Shown here piece by piece: positions 1 through 5,903 of a stretch of 12,399 nucleotides of DNA (positions are counted from its first letter, which is position 1; every line of letters starts with the position of its first letter). The notes below the pieces were generated by a model. It made no database searches. It saw only the letters and a program-made list of their open reading frames with translations, and was not told the DNA's origin. A program made the position numbers and the translations under genes. This DNA comes from Coprosoma sp963632935 (GTDB taxonomy: Bacteria; Bacillota_I; Bacilli_A; RF39; UBA660): NCBI GenBank assembly GCA_963632935.1, contig CAVGWA010000026.1, forward strand, positions 1 to 12,399, read 5' to 3'.

Positions 1-66
1 TATTAATGCTATTTTATCTGGATTAAATTGTTTAATTCTTACTTTATCAATAAATACAATACTAAA
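1..66 (-). other. Possible 3' fragment of a leftward gene, cut by the window edge
   Basis: Reading leftward, the frame whose codons end at base 1 is free of stops from upstream of base 66 to the edge. It translates around a core FIDKVRIKQFNPDKIALI. This resembles the far C-terminus of the neighbouring 527-aa recombinase, which has FIDKMVVNRNNTITFIF at residues 501-517. No start codon or ribosome site is visible, and the frame upstream is occupied by the end of that recombinase in another register. It could be the remnant of a gene split by integration, a decayed recombinase tail, or chance. The open stretch is short and the evidence weak. Confidence 0.25.
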
Positions 67-80
67 CCTAGCAAAAAAGT

Positions 81-122
81 AAAAAACGAAGAGTTGTGAT
101 TTAAATGGTTACAACTTTTTTT
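81..122. terminator. Hairpin terminator at the 3' end of the 527-aa recombinase, possibly bidirectional
   Basis: AGTTGT (92-97) pairs with ACAACT (111-116). On the + strand the stem can extend by G-U and A-U pairs to about nine or ten base pairs, and it is followed directly by seven Ts (116-122). That makes a fair intrinsic terminator for rightward transcripts entering from outside. In the leftward direction only the six core pairs form, and a run of six U (86-81) begins after a four-base gap, so it is weaker there. The hairpin overlaps the recombinase stop codon at 101-103. Confidence 0.5.
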
Positions 123-1684
123 ATGCCATTTTTGAAGATAAAGGTAATGGTGTTATTTCTATTTACTACCATCTTATCGATAAAATAAATTAATAGCTCT
201 TTATCGTAGGCACTAATTACTTCTGCTTTATCTTTAATTCCCTTGACGAAGGCTTCCATTTCTTTCTTTTTAGTGACACTACTTTTTAGTTCGACTTGAC
301 TTTTTTCTAATTCACTTATTAATTCATTATTCCTATGATCTAAATTCTCGTAATCGGATAAAAACTTACTTTGTTCTATTTTTTTAGTAGCATTTTCTTC
401 AATTAACTTTTTAACGGACTTACCTACTTCTTCCATTTCTTTTTGAATGGCACTTATTTTCTCATTTAATTCTTCTGTGTTATCAAGTACTTTTATCATC
501 TCTTCAGTATCTTTAATAATAGTCTCTTTATCTAGTACAAACTCATTATAAGCTTTAATAAAGGCACACTTGATATCTTCTTCCATTAAAGTAGGAGTAA
601 GACACTTTGGATGATGCTTATTAAATTTATCATTGCATCTATACACTAACTTTCTATATTTATCATTGGAGTGCCATAACTTTTGACCATAAATTGCACC
701 ACAATCAGCACATACTAGTTTTGAAGAAAAGCAAGTTTTAGAACTATAGACATGATTTAATTCATTTCTTCTTTTAATCTCTTCTTGTACCAAATCCCAC
801 TCATGCGGATCAATTATTGGTTCATGATGACTTTCTACATAATATTGAGGAACTTCACCATTATTTTTAACCATCTTATGCTCTAAGAAATTCTTTACAT
901 ATGTTTTTTGAAGTAAGGCATCACCTTTATATTTTTCATTTCTTAAGATACTTTTAATGGTAGAAGTGCTCCATTTTTCATTACCTTTAGGACTCTTATA
1001 TCCTTTCTTCTCAACTATATCTTTAATGGATGTATAGGTTTCGCCTTTAAGGAATGACTCGTAGATGGTTCTAATAATTTTAGCTTCTTCTTCATTAATT
1101 ACAATTGAGTTATCTTCGCCCTTATCATATCCAAGGAAGGCAGAATATGGCAAAGTTACCTGACCATCTTGAAGTTTTTTTCTGATACCCCATTTGACGT
1201 TTTCTGAGATACTTCGGCTTTCTTCTTGCGCTATTGAGGAAATAATTGCGAGCAGTAATTCGCCTTTAGAATCAAGGGTATAAATGTTCTCTTTTTCAAA
1301 ATAAACCTCAATTCCTGCATCCTTTAATTTTCTAATTGTACTTAAAGAATCTACCGTATTTCGAGCAAACCTTGAGACTGATTTTGTGATGATTAAATCT
1401 ATCTTGTTATCCATTGCATCATTAATCATATTATTAAATCCATCTCGCTTTTTAGTATTGGTACCACTTATTCCTTCATCAGTATAAATACCTACAAATT
1501 CCCACTCAGGTTTTGACTGAATGTACCTAGTGTAATAATCAACTTGAGCCTCGTAGGATGAAGTTTGCTCGTCTTGAAGTGTAGAAACTCTAGCATAAGC
1601 ACAAACTTTTCTTTTATGATATGTGAATTTTGGTAAATGTGTAACTGGGTTTATGGTACTTGGTATAACTGTAACTTTAGACAT
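101..1684 (-). CDS. Large serine recombinase, 527 aa
   Basis: DNA-cutting recombinase of the large serine (resolvase/invertase) family, which integrates or excises mobile elements through a covalent 5'-phosphoserine intermediate. The N-terminal resolvase domain spans about residues 26-170. The nucleophile is Ser34 in YARVST with Arg32, and Arg105 and Arg108 lie in SVSRFARNT. A recombinase domain follows at about 180-300, then a zinc ribbon with Cys325, Cys328, Cys350 and Cys361. A long charged coiled coil runs from about 390 to 490, and a short beta-rich tail ends the protein. Length and architecture are normal for the family. The ATG at 1684 has AAGGAG ten bases upstream (1695-1700), and its first eight bases overlap the end of the 423-aa recombinase, so translation is probably coupled. 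It is the last gene of the leftward recombination operon. Family assignment is secure; the target site cannot be read from the sequence. Confidence 0.96.
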   Translation of the reverse strand: MSKVTVIPSTINPVTHLPKFTYHKRKVCAYARVSTLQDEQTSSYEAQVDYYTRYIQSKPEWEFVGIYTDEGISGTNTKKRDGFNNMINDAMDNKIDLIITKSVSRFARNTVDSLSTIRKLKDAGIEVYFEKENIYTLDSKGELLLAIISSIAQEESRSISENVKWGIRKKLQDGQVTLPYSAFLGYDKGEDNSIVINEEEAKIIRTIYESFLKGETYTSIKDIVEKKGYKSPKGNEKWSTSTIKSILRNEKYKGDALLQKTYVKNFLEHKMVKNNGEVPQYYVESHHEPIIDPHEWDLVQEEIKRRNELNHVYSSKTCFSSKLVCADCGAIYGQKLWHSNDKYRKLVYRCNDKFNKHHPKCLTPTLMEEDIKCAFIKAYNEFVLDKETIIKDTEEMIKVLDNTEELNEKISAIQKEMEEVGKSVKKLIEENATKKIEQSKFLSDYENLDHRNNELISELEKSQVELKSSVTKKKEMEAFVKGIKDKAEVISAYDKELLIYFIDKMVVNRNNTITFIFKNGIKKVVTI

Positions 1685-2948
1685 TTTTGCTTCTCTCCTT
1701 TTCTCTTTGACTAACCATTTCTCTCATTTCTTTAGTCCAACTTTTACTTCTAGACTCATGGCTCCATAATACTTCTTTTTCTTTTTTATCTTTAATTTTT
1801 ATTATTAATTTATTCTCAGGCATTACCTTAATGTATTCTAAGGCACTAATATCTTCACCCATCATTCCTTTATCAATTGCAGCTTGGGGAACTATTTTAG
1901 AAGAGCAGCCATCTTTACCTTTTGCTGAATAAGTAGAGCACACCCAGATGACTCCTTTAGTATTTTTCTTTCTAACATAAGTGCTACCACATATAGCGCA
2001 TTTAATCTTTCCTTTAAAAGGGTTAAAAGGTGCATCCTGCAATAAATCTATCTTGTACCTTTTAGCTCTTTCTTTTTTTATTTTCTGTACTTTATCGAAG
2101 GTTTCTTTATCAATAATTACCTCATGATCATTAGAAACTAAATACATGTCTTTTTCTCCTCTATTCTTCATATGAGACTTACTTATATGGTCCTTACGGA
2201 AAGTTTTTTGAAGAAGTAAATCGCCTGTATAGTTCACATTGTCAAGAATTTTAATTATAGTCACTCTATTCCATTTATCAGCAAATTTAGGTTTAATTCC
2301 TTCTTTATCAAATAAATGACAAATCTCAACCGCTCCAAGTCCACTTATATAAAGGTCAAATATTCTTTTAACAAGTTTTGCTTCTTCAGGAACTAGGACA
2401 AGCTTTTTATCAACAATCTTATATCCAAGACAATCATTCCCTCCATAGAGTATCCCTTGCTCAAAATTTCTTTTAACTCTCCACAAACAATTTTCAGAAC
2501 AACTCCTACTTTCTTCTTGCGAGTAACTACCTAAAACTGTGATTAAAAATTCCCCTTCAGAAGTTAATGTATTTATGTTTTGCTCTTCAAAATAAACTCC
2601 TACATCTATTGCTTTAAGTTCTCTTATTGTCTCAAGTAAAGTGATGGTATTACGAGCAAATCTTGAGATGGACTTGGTAAGAATTAAATCAATCTTTCCA
2701 CTTTTTGCATCTTCTATCATCTTTTGAAAACCAGGTCTATTTGCCTTGGTACCAGTTAATCCTTCATCACTATAAACTCCTACATAGATCCACTCAGGAT
2801 TTTTTTGGATAAGTTCACTAAAATAACTAACTTGGCTTGAAAGTGAATGAAGCATGGCATCTTTATCGCAAGAAACTCTAGTATAAGCTGCTACTTTTTT
2901 TAACTTTTGGAAGTTGTCATTCCTCTCTACTTTTTTAACTATTGGCAT
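1677..2948 (-). CDS. Large serine recombinase, short form, 423 aa
   Basis: Second large serine recombinase. The catalytic domain spans about residues 18-165, with nucleophile Ser26 in YTRVSC, Arg24, and Arg96/Arg99 in SISRFARNT. The recombinase domain covers about 175-290, and the zinc ribbon has Cys317, Cys320, Cys337 and Cys348. It lacks the long coiled coil of its two neighbours. After the ribbon there are only about 75 residues, ending in a SRSKSWTKEMRE segment (399-410). From memory, this kind of tail is common on one member of multi-recombinase sets in Firmicutes elements. The lost coiled coil suggests it may act with a partner recombinase rather than alone (inference). The ATG at 2948 has a strong AAAAGGAGGG site eight to nine bases upstream. 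Its stop overlaps the start of the 527-aa recombinase by eight bases. Confidence 0.95.
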   Translation of the reverse strand: MPIVKKVERNDNFQKLKKVAAYTRVSCDKDAMLHSLSSQVSYFSELIQKNPEWIYVGVYSDEGLTGTKANRPGFQKMIEDAKSGKIDLILTKSISRFARNTITLLETIRELKAIDVGVYFEEQNINTLTSEGEFLITVLGSYSQEESRSCSENCLWRVKRNFEQGILYGGNDCLGYKIVDKKLVLVPEEAKLVKRIFDLYISGLGAVEICHLFDKEGIKPKFADKWNRVTIIKILDNVNYTGDLLLQKTFRKDHISKSHMKNRGEKDMYLVSNDHEVIIDKETFDKVQKIKKERAKRYKIDLLQDAPFNPFKGKIKCAICGSTYVRKKNTKGVIWVCSTYSAKGKDGCSSKIVPQAAIDKGMMGEDISALEYIKVMPENKLIIKIKDKKEKEVLWSHESRSKSWTKEMREMVSQREKERSKNV

Positions 2949-2988
2949 TTCTTTACCCTCCTTTTGGTATCATATATATCGCTCTAAC

Positions 2989-3159
2989 CTACTTATTTAT
3001 CAACCAATTTTGCCTATATAAACTGATAGGATTTATCTCGTATTTTTTAGCCATAATTCCTTCAATTTTTAGGTATTCTTTCTTTGTAATTATGTCCTTT
3101 TTCAGCATCAATTTTGCTTGATACATGGCGTTTAAATAGTCAATTACATTATCTTCCAT
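2989..3159 (-). CDS. Small SHOCT-like protein, 56 aa
   Basis: Very small protein preceding the 423-aa recombinase by 40 bases. Its central part (residues about 14-40, AKLMLKKDIITKKEYLKIEG) fits the SHOCT pattern: a short helix, 'dkGiIT', then 'eEY/F' and a second helix. The longest frame begins at 3267, but the ATG at 3157-3159 is preferred. It has AAAGGAG six bases upstream (3166-3172) and overlaps the end of the zinc-finger gene by 11 bases, while the extra 36 residues of the longer frame sit inside that gene. The role is unknown. Its place directly before a recombinase, mirrored by the 53-aa protein in the divergent operon, suggests an accessory or directionality role, which is inference. 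The remaining ~15 residues at each end show no recognisable motif. Confidence 0.8.
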   Translation of the reverse strand: MEDNVIDYLNAMYQAKLMLKKDIITKKEYLKIEGIMAKKYEINPISLYRQNWLINK

Positions 3160-3508
3160 TGCTCTCTCCTTTAATTGAATTAAGATAGCAAGCACGACTA
3201 CAAAAAGTTCTATGCCTACTAGCATAGTAATAGATGGTTTTATTGCAATATTTACATCTACCTTCAACGAGGGACTTATTATTATTTTTCCAATATTCCA
3301 TTCGGCACTTATCTGAGCAAAACTTCTTCTTTCTATGCTTTGGAAGTGACTTAATAATTACTCCACAATTTAAGCATCTAGTGACTTCCCTTTTACTTCT
3401 GCTCACGATACTTTTAACTGTATTAATTGAAATACCTAATGCCTTACTAATATTGCCATATGATGCTCCACTATTTTTCATATTTAATACTTGTTCTTTA
3501 ATTTCCAT
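3149..3508 (-). CDS. HTH plus double zinc-finger regulator-like protein, 119 aa
   Basis: Putative DNA-binding protein heading the leftward recombination operon. Residues 16-36 (SYGNISKALGISINTVKSIV) form a helix-turn-helix of the resolvase or sigma-region-4 type. Two Cys4 zinc-binding units follow: Cys45/Cys48/Cys64/Cys68 and Cys85/Cys88/Cys103/Cys107, both CxxC-x14/15-CxxxC with matching FCSxxC cores, so the fingers look duplicated. Proteins of this build are often annotated as 'sigma-70-like' or HTH proteins beside recombinases in Firmicutes mobile elements (from memory). It lacks sigma region 2, so it is not a normal sigma factor. AAGGAG lies six bases before the ATG (3515-3520). It may control the divergent region just upstream, or assist recombination; neither is shown. 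Confidence 0.85.
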   Translation of the reverse strand: MEIKEQVLNMKNSGASYGNISKALGISINTVKSIVSRSKREVTRCLNCGVIIKSLPKHRKKKFCSDKCRMEYWKNNNKSLVEGRCKYCNKTIYYYASRHRTFCSRACYLNSIKGESNGR

Positions 3509-3580
3509 AACTTTCTCCTTCTATTAGTTAGATGTTAAAAAGGCCCTAAATTGCTTACTTCATTTAACCTTCTTACTAAT

Positions 3581-3610
3581 AAATGGCGGAGTAAGTACTA
3601 AATTGGCGGA
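3581..3610 (+). repeat. Pair of GGCGGA direct repeats, candidate operator
   Basis: AAATGGCGGA (3581-3590) and AAATTGGCGGA (3600-3610) differ by one inserted T. Their GGCGGA cores start 20 bases apart, about two helical turns, so a dimeric protein could bind both on one DNA face. They end just upstream of the TTGACA at 3616, a typical operator position. Confidence 0.5.
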
Positions 3611-3615
3611 AGAAT

Positions 3616-3645
3616 TTGACATTTATTTGCTTTAGAGTGATTAAT
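3616..3645 (+). promoter_or_regulatory. Candidate sigma-A-type promoter for the SHOCT/477-aa recombinase operon
   Basis: A perfect TTGACA lies at 3616-3621. An 18-base spacer leads to ATTAAT (3640-3645), which matches TATAAT at four of six positions. Transcription would begin around 3652, only a few bases before the AAAAGGAGG ribosome site at 3658-3666. The -10 box is imperfect. Confidence 0.45.
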
Positions 3646-3674
3646 AACAAGAATTATAAAAGGAGGATCCAATA

Positions 3675-3836
3675 ATGGATGAAGCACAAGGTAAAGCAGA
3701 ACTTTCATATCGAGTTGGTATGTTAAAGGTACAAAAATTACTAGAAGACAAATTAATAGATACAAAAGAATACAAGAAATTACAAAAGGCTTTAATCAAA
3801 ATATATGAGCCAATTATAGGGTGGTTAGATGAGTAA
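3675..3836 (+). CDS. Small SHOCT-like protein, 53 aa, coupled to the 477-aa recombinase
   Basis: A small gene with excellent translation signals: AAAAGGAGG at 3658-3666, eight bases before the ATG. Residues about 18-45 (KVQKLLEDKLIDTKEYKKLQ) fit the SHOCT pattern of two short helices around an 'ID/IT-KEY' turn. They match the equivalent part of the 56-aa protein in the leftward operon (LKKDIITKKEYLKIEG). The stop overlaps the recombinase start in ATGAGTAA (3829-3836), so the two proteins are probably made together by translational coupling. The function is unknown. That each operon carries its own SHOCT-like protein ahead of a recombinase argues for a role tied to recombination. It is soluble, with no signal peptide or membrane segment. 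Confidence 0.85.
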   Translation: MDEAQGKAELSYRVGMLKVQKLLEDKLIDTKEYKKLQKALIKIYEPIIGWLDE

Positions 3837-5262
3837 GAGAATCGTAGTTCAACCACCAACTAAAAGAGAAGATGGGACTCTATTAGCAGAAAAGAAAATA
3901 TATCGAGTAGCAGCTTATGCAAGAGTATCGACTGACCACGATGACCAACTCAATAGTCTTGAAACTCAAACCACATTCTTTAATGAATATATCTCGTCAA
4001 ATCAAAATTGGGAGTTAGTTAAAGTTTATGCAGATGAAGGAATATCAGGACTTTCTAGAAAAAATAGAGTTCAATTTAATCAAATGGTCGAAGATGCCAA
4101 GGCAGGTAAAATAGATATCATCCTTTCTAAATCAATCTCTAGATTTGCTCGTAACGTAATCGACACTTTAACCGTCACTAGAGAATTAAGAGCATGTAAT
4201 GTCTATGTCTATTTCCAAAAAGAAAACATCAACACCAAAGATCCAAACGGCGACTTCATGTTAAACTTTATGGCTGGGTTTGCCGAGGAAGAATCTAAAT
4301 CAATATCTAAAAACATTAAATGGGCCAAAAAAAGACTTAATAAAGAAGGTAAAGTAGCAGTAGCTTATACTTATTTTCTAGGCTATAAAAAAGGTGATAA
4401 AAAATTTGAAATGGTAATAGATGAGAATCAAGCACCAATTGTTAAATTAATTTATAAACTTTATTTAAGTGGTTATTCTTATCAAGGAATTAAAAAATTT
4501 TTAGACGATAAAGGAATAAAACCACTAAAAGGGCCTTTTTGGAATGTATCAACTATTAAAAGTATCTTAACTAATGAAAAATATATCGGAGATGCAATCT
4601 TACAAAAAACATTCATTGAAGATATCTTTACTAAAAAGGTTAAGAAAAATGATGGAATTTTAGATAAGGTTTATGTTTATGAAGATCATGAAGCAATCAT
4701 TAGAAGAAGCACCTTTAATGAGGTTCAAGAATTAAAAAAATTAAGAGAAACAAACTGTTTTAAAGTCCGCCTATTTTCATTTAAACTCCATTGTTCAGAG
4801 TGTCATCATAACTATCAAGTCCGATATTTAAAACATCCAGAAACATATGATAAGCCATTAACCCAATGGATATGCAGCCAAAAATTCACCGATTTAAGAT
4901 GCAAAAACATAGTATTAAATGATGATGAACTCTACTTTGCTCTTAACCAAGTAAAAATACTTTTAATAGATGAATATTCATTTGTATTTAACATTTTAAA
5001 GATGGAAGTAAAGAAAATCATAAAAGATAGTGCAAGAAAAGAAAAAATCAATAAGGCACTAGAAACTATAGAACTATCAGAAGATGAAGAAATGAATGAC
5101 TACTTTTGGAAGATTATAATAAAAAGAATCGAGGTTAATAAAAATAGGACTTTGAACTTTATATTGATTGATGGAAACACACTACTTTATAAAATGCCTC
5201 AATGGTCAGTTAAACAAAAAAGGCCATATACTTTAATTAGACCTGTAGACAACAAAAAATAG
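3829..5262 (+). CDS. Large serine recombinase, 477 aa
   Basis: Third large serine recombinase and the only one reading rightward. The resolvase catalytic domain covers about residues 25-172, with Ser34 in YARVST, Arg32, and Arg105/Arg108 in SISRFARNV. A recombinase domain follows at about 180-300. The zinc ribbon has Cys322, Cys325, Cys349 and Cys358, and a shorter helical/coiled-coil segment lies at about 365-425. The beta-rich end (430-455) resembles that of the 527-aa recombinase. All expected catalytic residues are present, so it should be active. Its ATG overlaps the stop of the 53-aa gene (ATGAGTAA), and no separate strong ribosome site is obvious. It converges on the late operon, with only 37 bases between its stop and the holin's stop. 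It could be the main integrase, or one partner of a three-protein machine. Confidence 0.96.
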   Translation: MSKRIVVQPPTKREDGTLLAEKKIYRVAAYARVSTDHDDQLNSLETQTTFFNEYISSNQNWELVKVYADEGISGLSRKNRVQFNQMVEDAKAGKIDIILSKSISRFARNVIDTLTVTRELRACNVYVYFQKENINTKDPNGDFMLNFMAGFAEEESKSISKNIKWAKKRLNKEGKVAVAYTYFLGYKKGDKKFEMVIDENQAPIVKLIYKLYLSGYSYQGIKKFLDDKGIKPLKGPFWNVSTIKSILTNEKYIGDAILQKTFIEDIFTKKVKKNDGILDKVYVYEDHEAIIRRSTFNEVQELKKLRETNCFKVRLFSFKLHCSECHHNYQVRYLKHPETYDKPLTQWICSQKFTDLRCKNIVLNDDELYFALNQVKILLIDEYSFVFNILKMEVKKIIKDSARKEKINKALETIELSEDEEMNDYFWKIIIKRIEVNKNRTLNFILIDGNTLLYKMPQWSVKQKRPYTLIRPVDNKK

Positions 5263-5299
5263 CCCACTACTCATCATTTCTGACTTTCATGGGCTTTTA
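5255..5299. terminator. Bidirectional hairpin terminator between recombinase and holin
   Basis: AGCCCA (5261-5266) pairs with TGGGCT (5290-5295). TTTT follows on the + strand, and a run of A lies before it (5254-5259), giving U-runs in both directions. The loop of about 23 bases is long for a classic terminator. The placement between convergent stop codons, with the stem overlapping the recombinase stop, supports the call. Confidence 0.6.
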
Positions 5300-5578
5300 C
5301 TATTCTTTCGTTAATTGTTTAATAATTTGATTGGTACCGGTAGCACTGAGTCCGCTTGCTCCACCAATTATAATAGCCACAACTACATTATTTGCAGGAA
5401 TAATTGATGGGATAAAATAGTAACAAACTACTCCAGCAATGGCACCTAAAACTAAAGCGATTAAAGGGACAAATTTTAATAAAGTCTCGTTATTATTAGT
5501 CGCTTTTTTTATTACCTCAATTAAAAGATAAACAGCTGTTGCAATTGCTGGTACACTAATTAAATTCAAATAATCCAT
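5300..5578 (-). CDS. Phage holin, 92 aa
   Basis: Small, strongly hydrophobic protein with three likely membrane segments at about residues 4-23, 35-56 and 65-84, and a short charged C-terminus (KQLTKE). The glycine/alanine-rich last segment (GGASGLSATGTNQIIKQ) recalls the Firmicutes holins with a G-hxAxGxxQ end (holin superfamily V type, from memory). Holins collect in the cytoplasmic membrane and open lesions at a set time, allowing lysin release. Size, topology and position as last gene of the late operon all fit. GGAGG lies seven bases before the ATG and overlaps the preceding stop (TAGGAGG). No endolysin gene follows; the next feature is a terminator. Confidence 0.82.
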   Translation of the reverse strand: MDYLNLISVPAIATAVYLLIEVIKKATNNNETLLKFVPLIALVLGAIAGVVCYYFIPSIIPANNVVVAIIIGGASGLSATGTNQIIKQLTKE

Positions 5579-5589
5579 TTTTAAACCTC

Positions 5590-5892
5590 CTATTTTTTAG
5601 CATTTTGTTCTAATAGATATTCATATAACTCGTCTTTCACTTCATTGTAGTCATTTATTGCACCTTTAAGTTCTCCATTCGTTTTACCATCTCTAATAGC
5701 GACTGAATTGGCATAGGTGAGTTTTCCTACAGCATCTAGTGATTTAAGAATTAGTACGCTTTCTTTGGCTTTAGCATCTTCCCTCTTTTTCTCTTCCTTA
5801 TCTTTTTTATCAAAGTAGCGTTTTAAAAAGAAAAGCACCATACCACTTATGATGCTCGCTACAATCGATATAATTATTGATATGTATTCCAT
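5590..5892 (-). CDS. Single-TM small phage protein of unknown function, 100 aa
   Basis: One N-terminal membrane segment (about residues 4-23) is followed by a Lys/Glu-rich stretch (24-45) and a helical C-terminal half with ILKSLDAVGKLTYANSVAI (47-66). Similar small proteins sit next to holins in many Firmicutes prophages (from memory), but I do not know an established function. The positive charges after the membrane segment suggest that the N-terminus faces out and the bulk stays in the cytoplasm. It could be a holin partner, an antiholin or a tail-lysis linker; the sequence does not decide. AAAGGAGG lies just before the ATG. Its TAG stop overlaps the holin's ribosome site, so the two are co-expressed. 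Confidence 0.75.
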   Translation of the reverse strand: MEYISIIISIVASIISGMVLFFLKRYFDKKDKEEKKREDAKAKESVLILKSLDAVGKLTYANSVAIRDGKTNGELKGAINDYNEVKDELYEYLLEQNAKK

Positions 5893-5903
5893 TTTTACCT
5901 CCT

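Larger units (their letters stand above)
3509..3674. promoter_or_regulatory. Divergent control region between the two recombinase operons
   Basis: This 166-bp gap separates oppositely transcribed operons, so promoters for both should lie here. It contains the direct repeats AAATGGCGGA (3581-3590) and AAATTGGCGGA (3600-3610), which stand out as GC-rich in AT-rich DNA. CTTACT occurs at 3554-3559 and 3572-3577, and its inverse AGTAAG at 3590-3595. A rightward promoter candidate sits at its right end. I could not pick a convincing leftward promoter. The repeats could be operators for the adjacent HTH protein or arms of a recombinase attachment site. Confidence 0.6.

Noticed and set aside
3160..3267. 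N-terminal extension of the 56-aa protein with an apparent membrane segment
   Set aside because: The extension lies inside the zinc-finger gene, and the ribosome site sits at the inner ATG (3159). The hydrophobic stretch is a reading of the other gene in the wrong frame.
3234..3527. Rightward 97-aa open frame
   Set aside because: It lies antisense to the HTH/zinc-finger gene, which has a clear motif pattern and ribosome site. The frame's product is low-complexity and hydrophobic.
3509..3674. Invertible promoter switch between the divergent operons
   Set aside because: I looked for matching inverted repeats at both borders of the gap. The only shared sequence is the ribosome-site purine run, so there is no support.
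3641..3859. Leftward 72-aa open frame
   Set aside because: It is antisense to the well-supported 53-aa gene and the divergent promoter region, with no ribosome site or recognisable motif.
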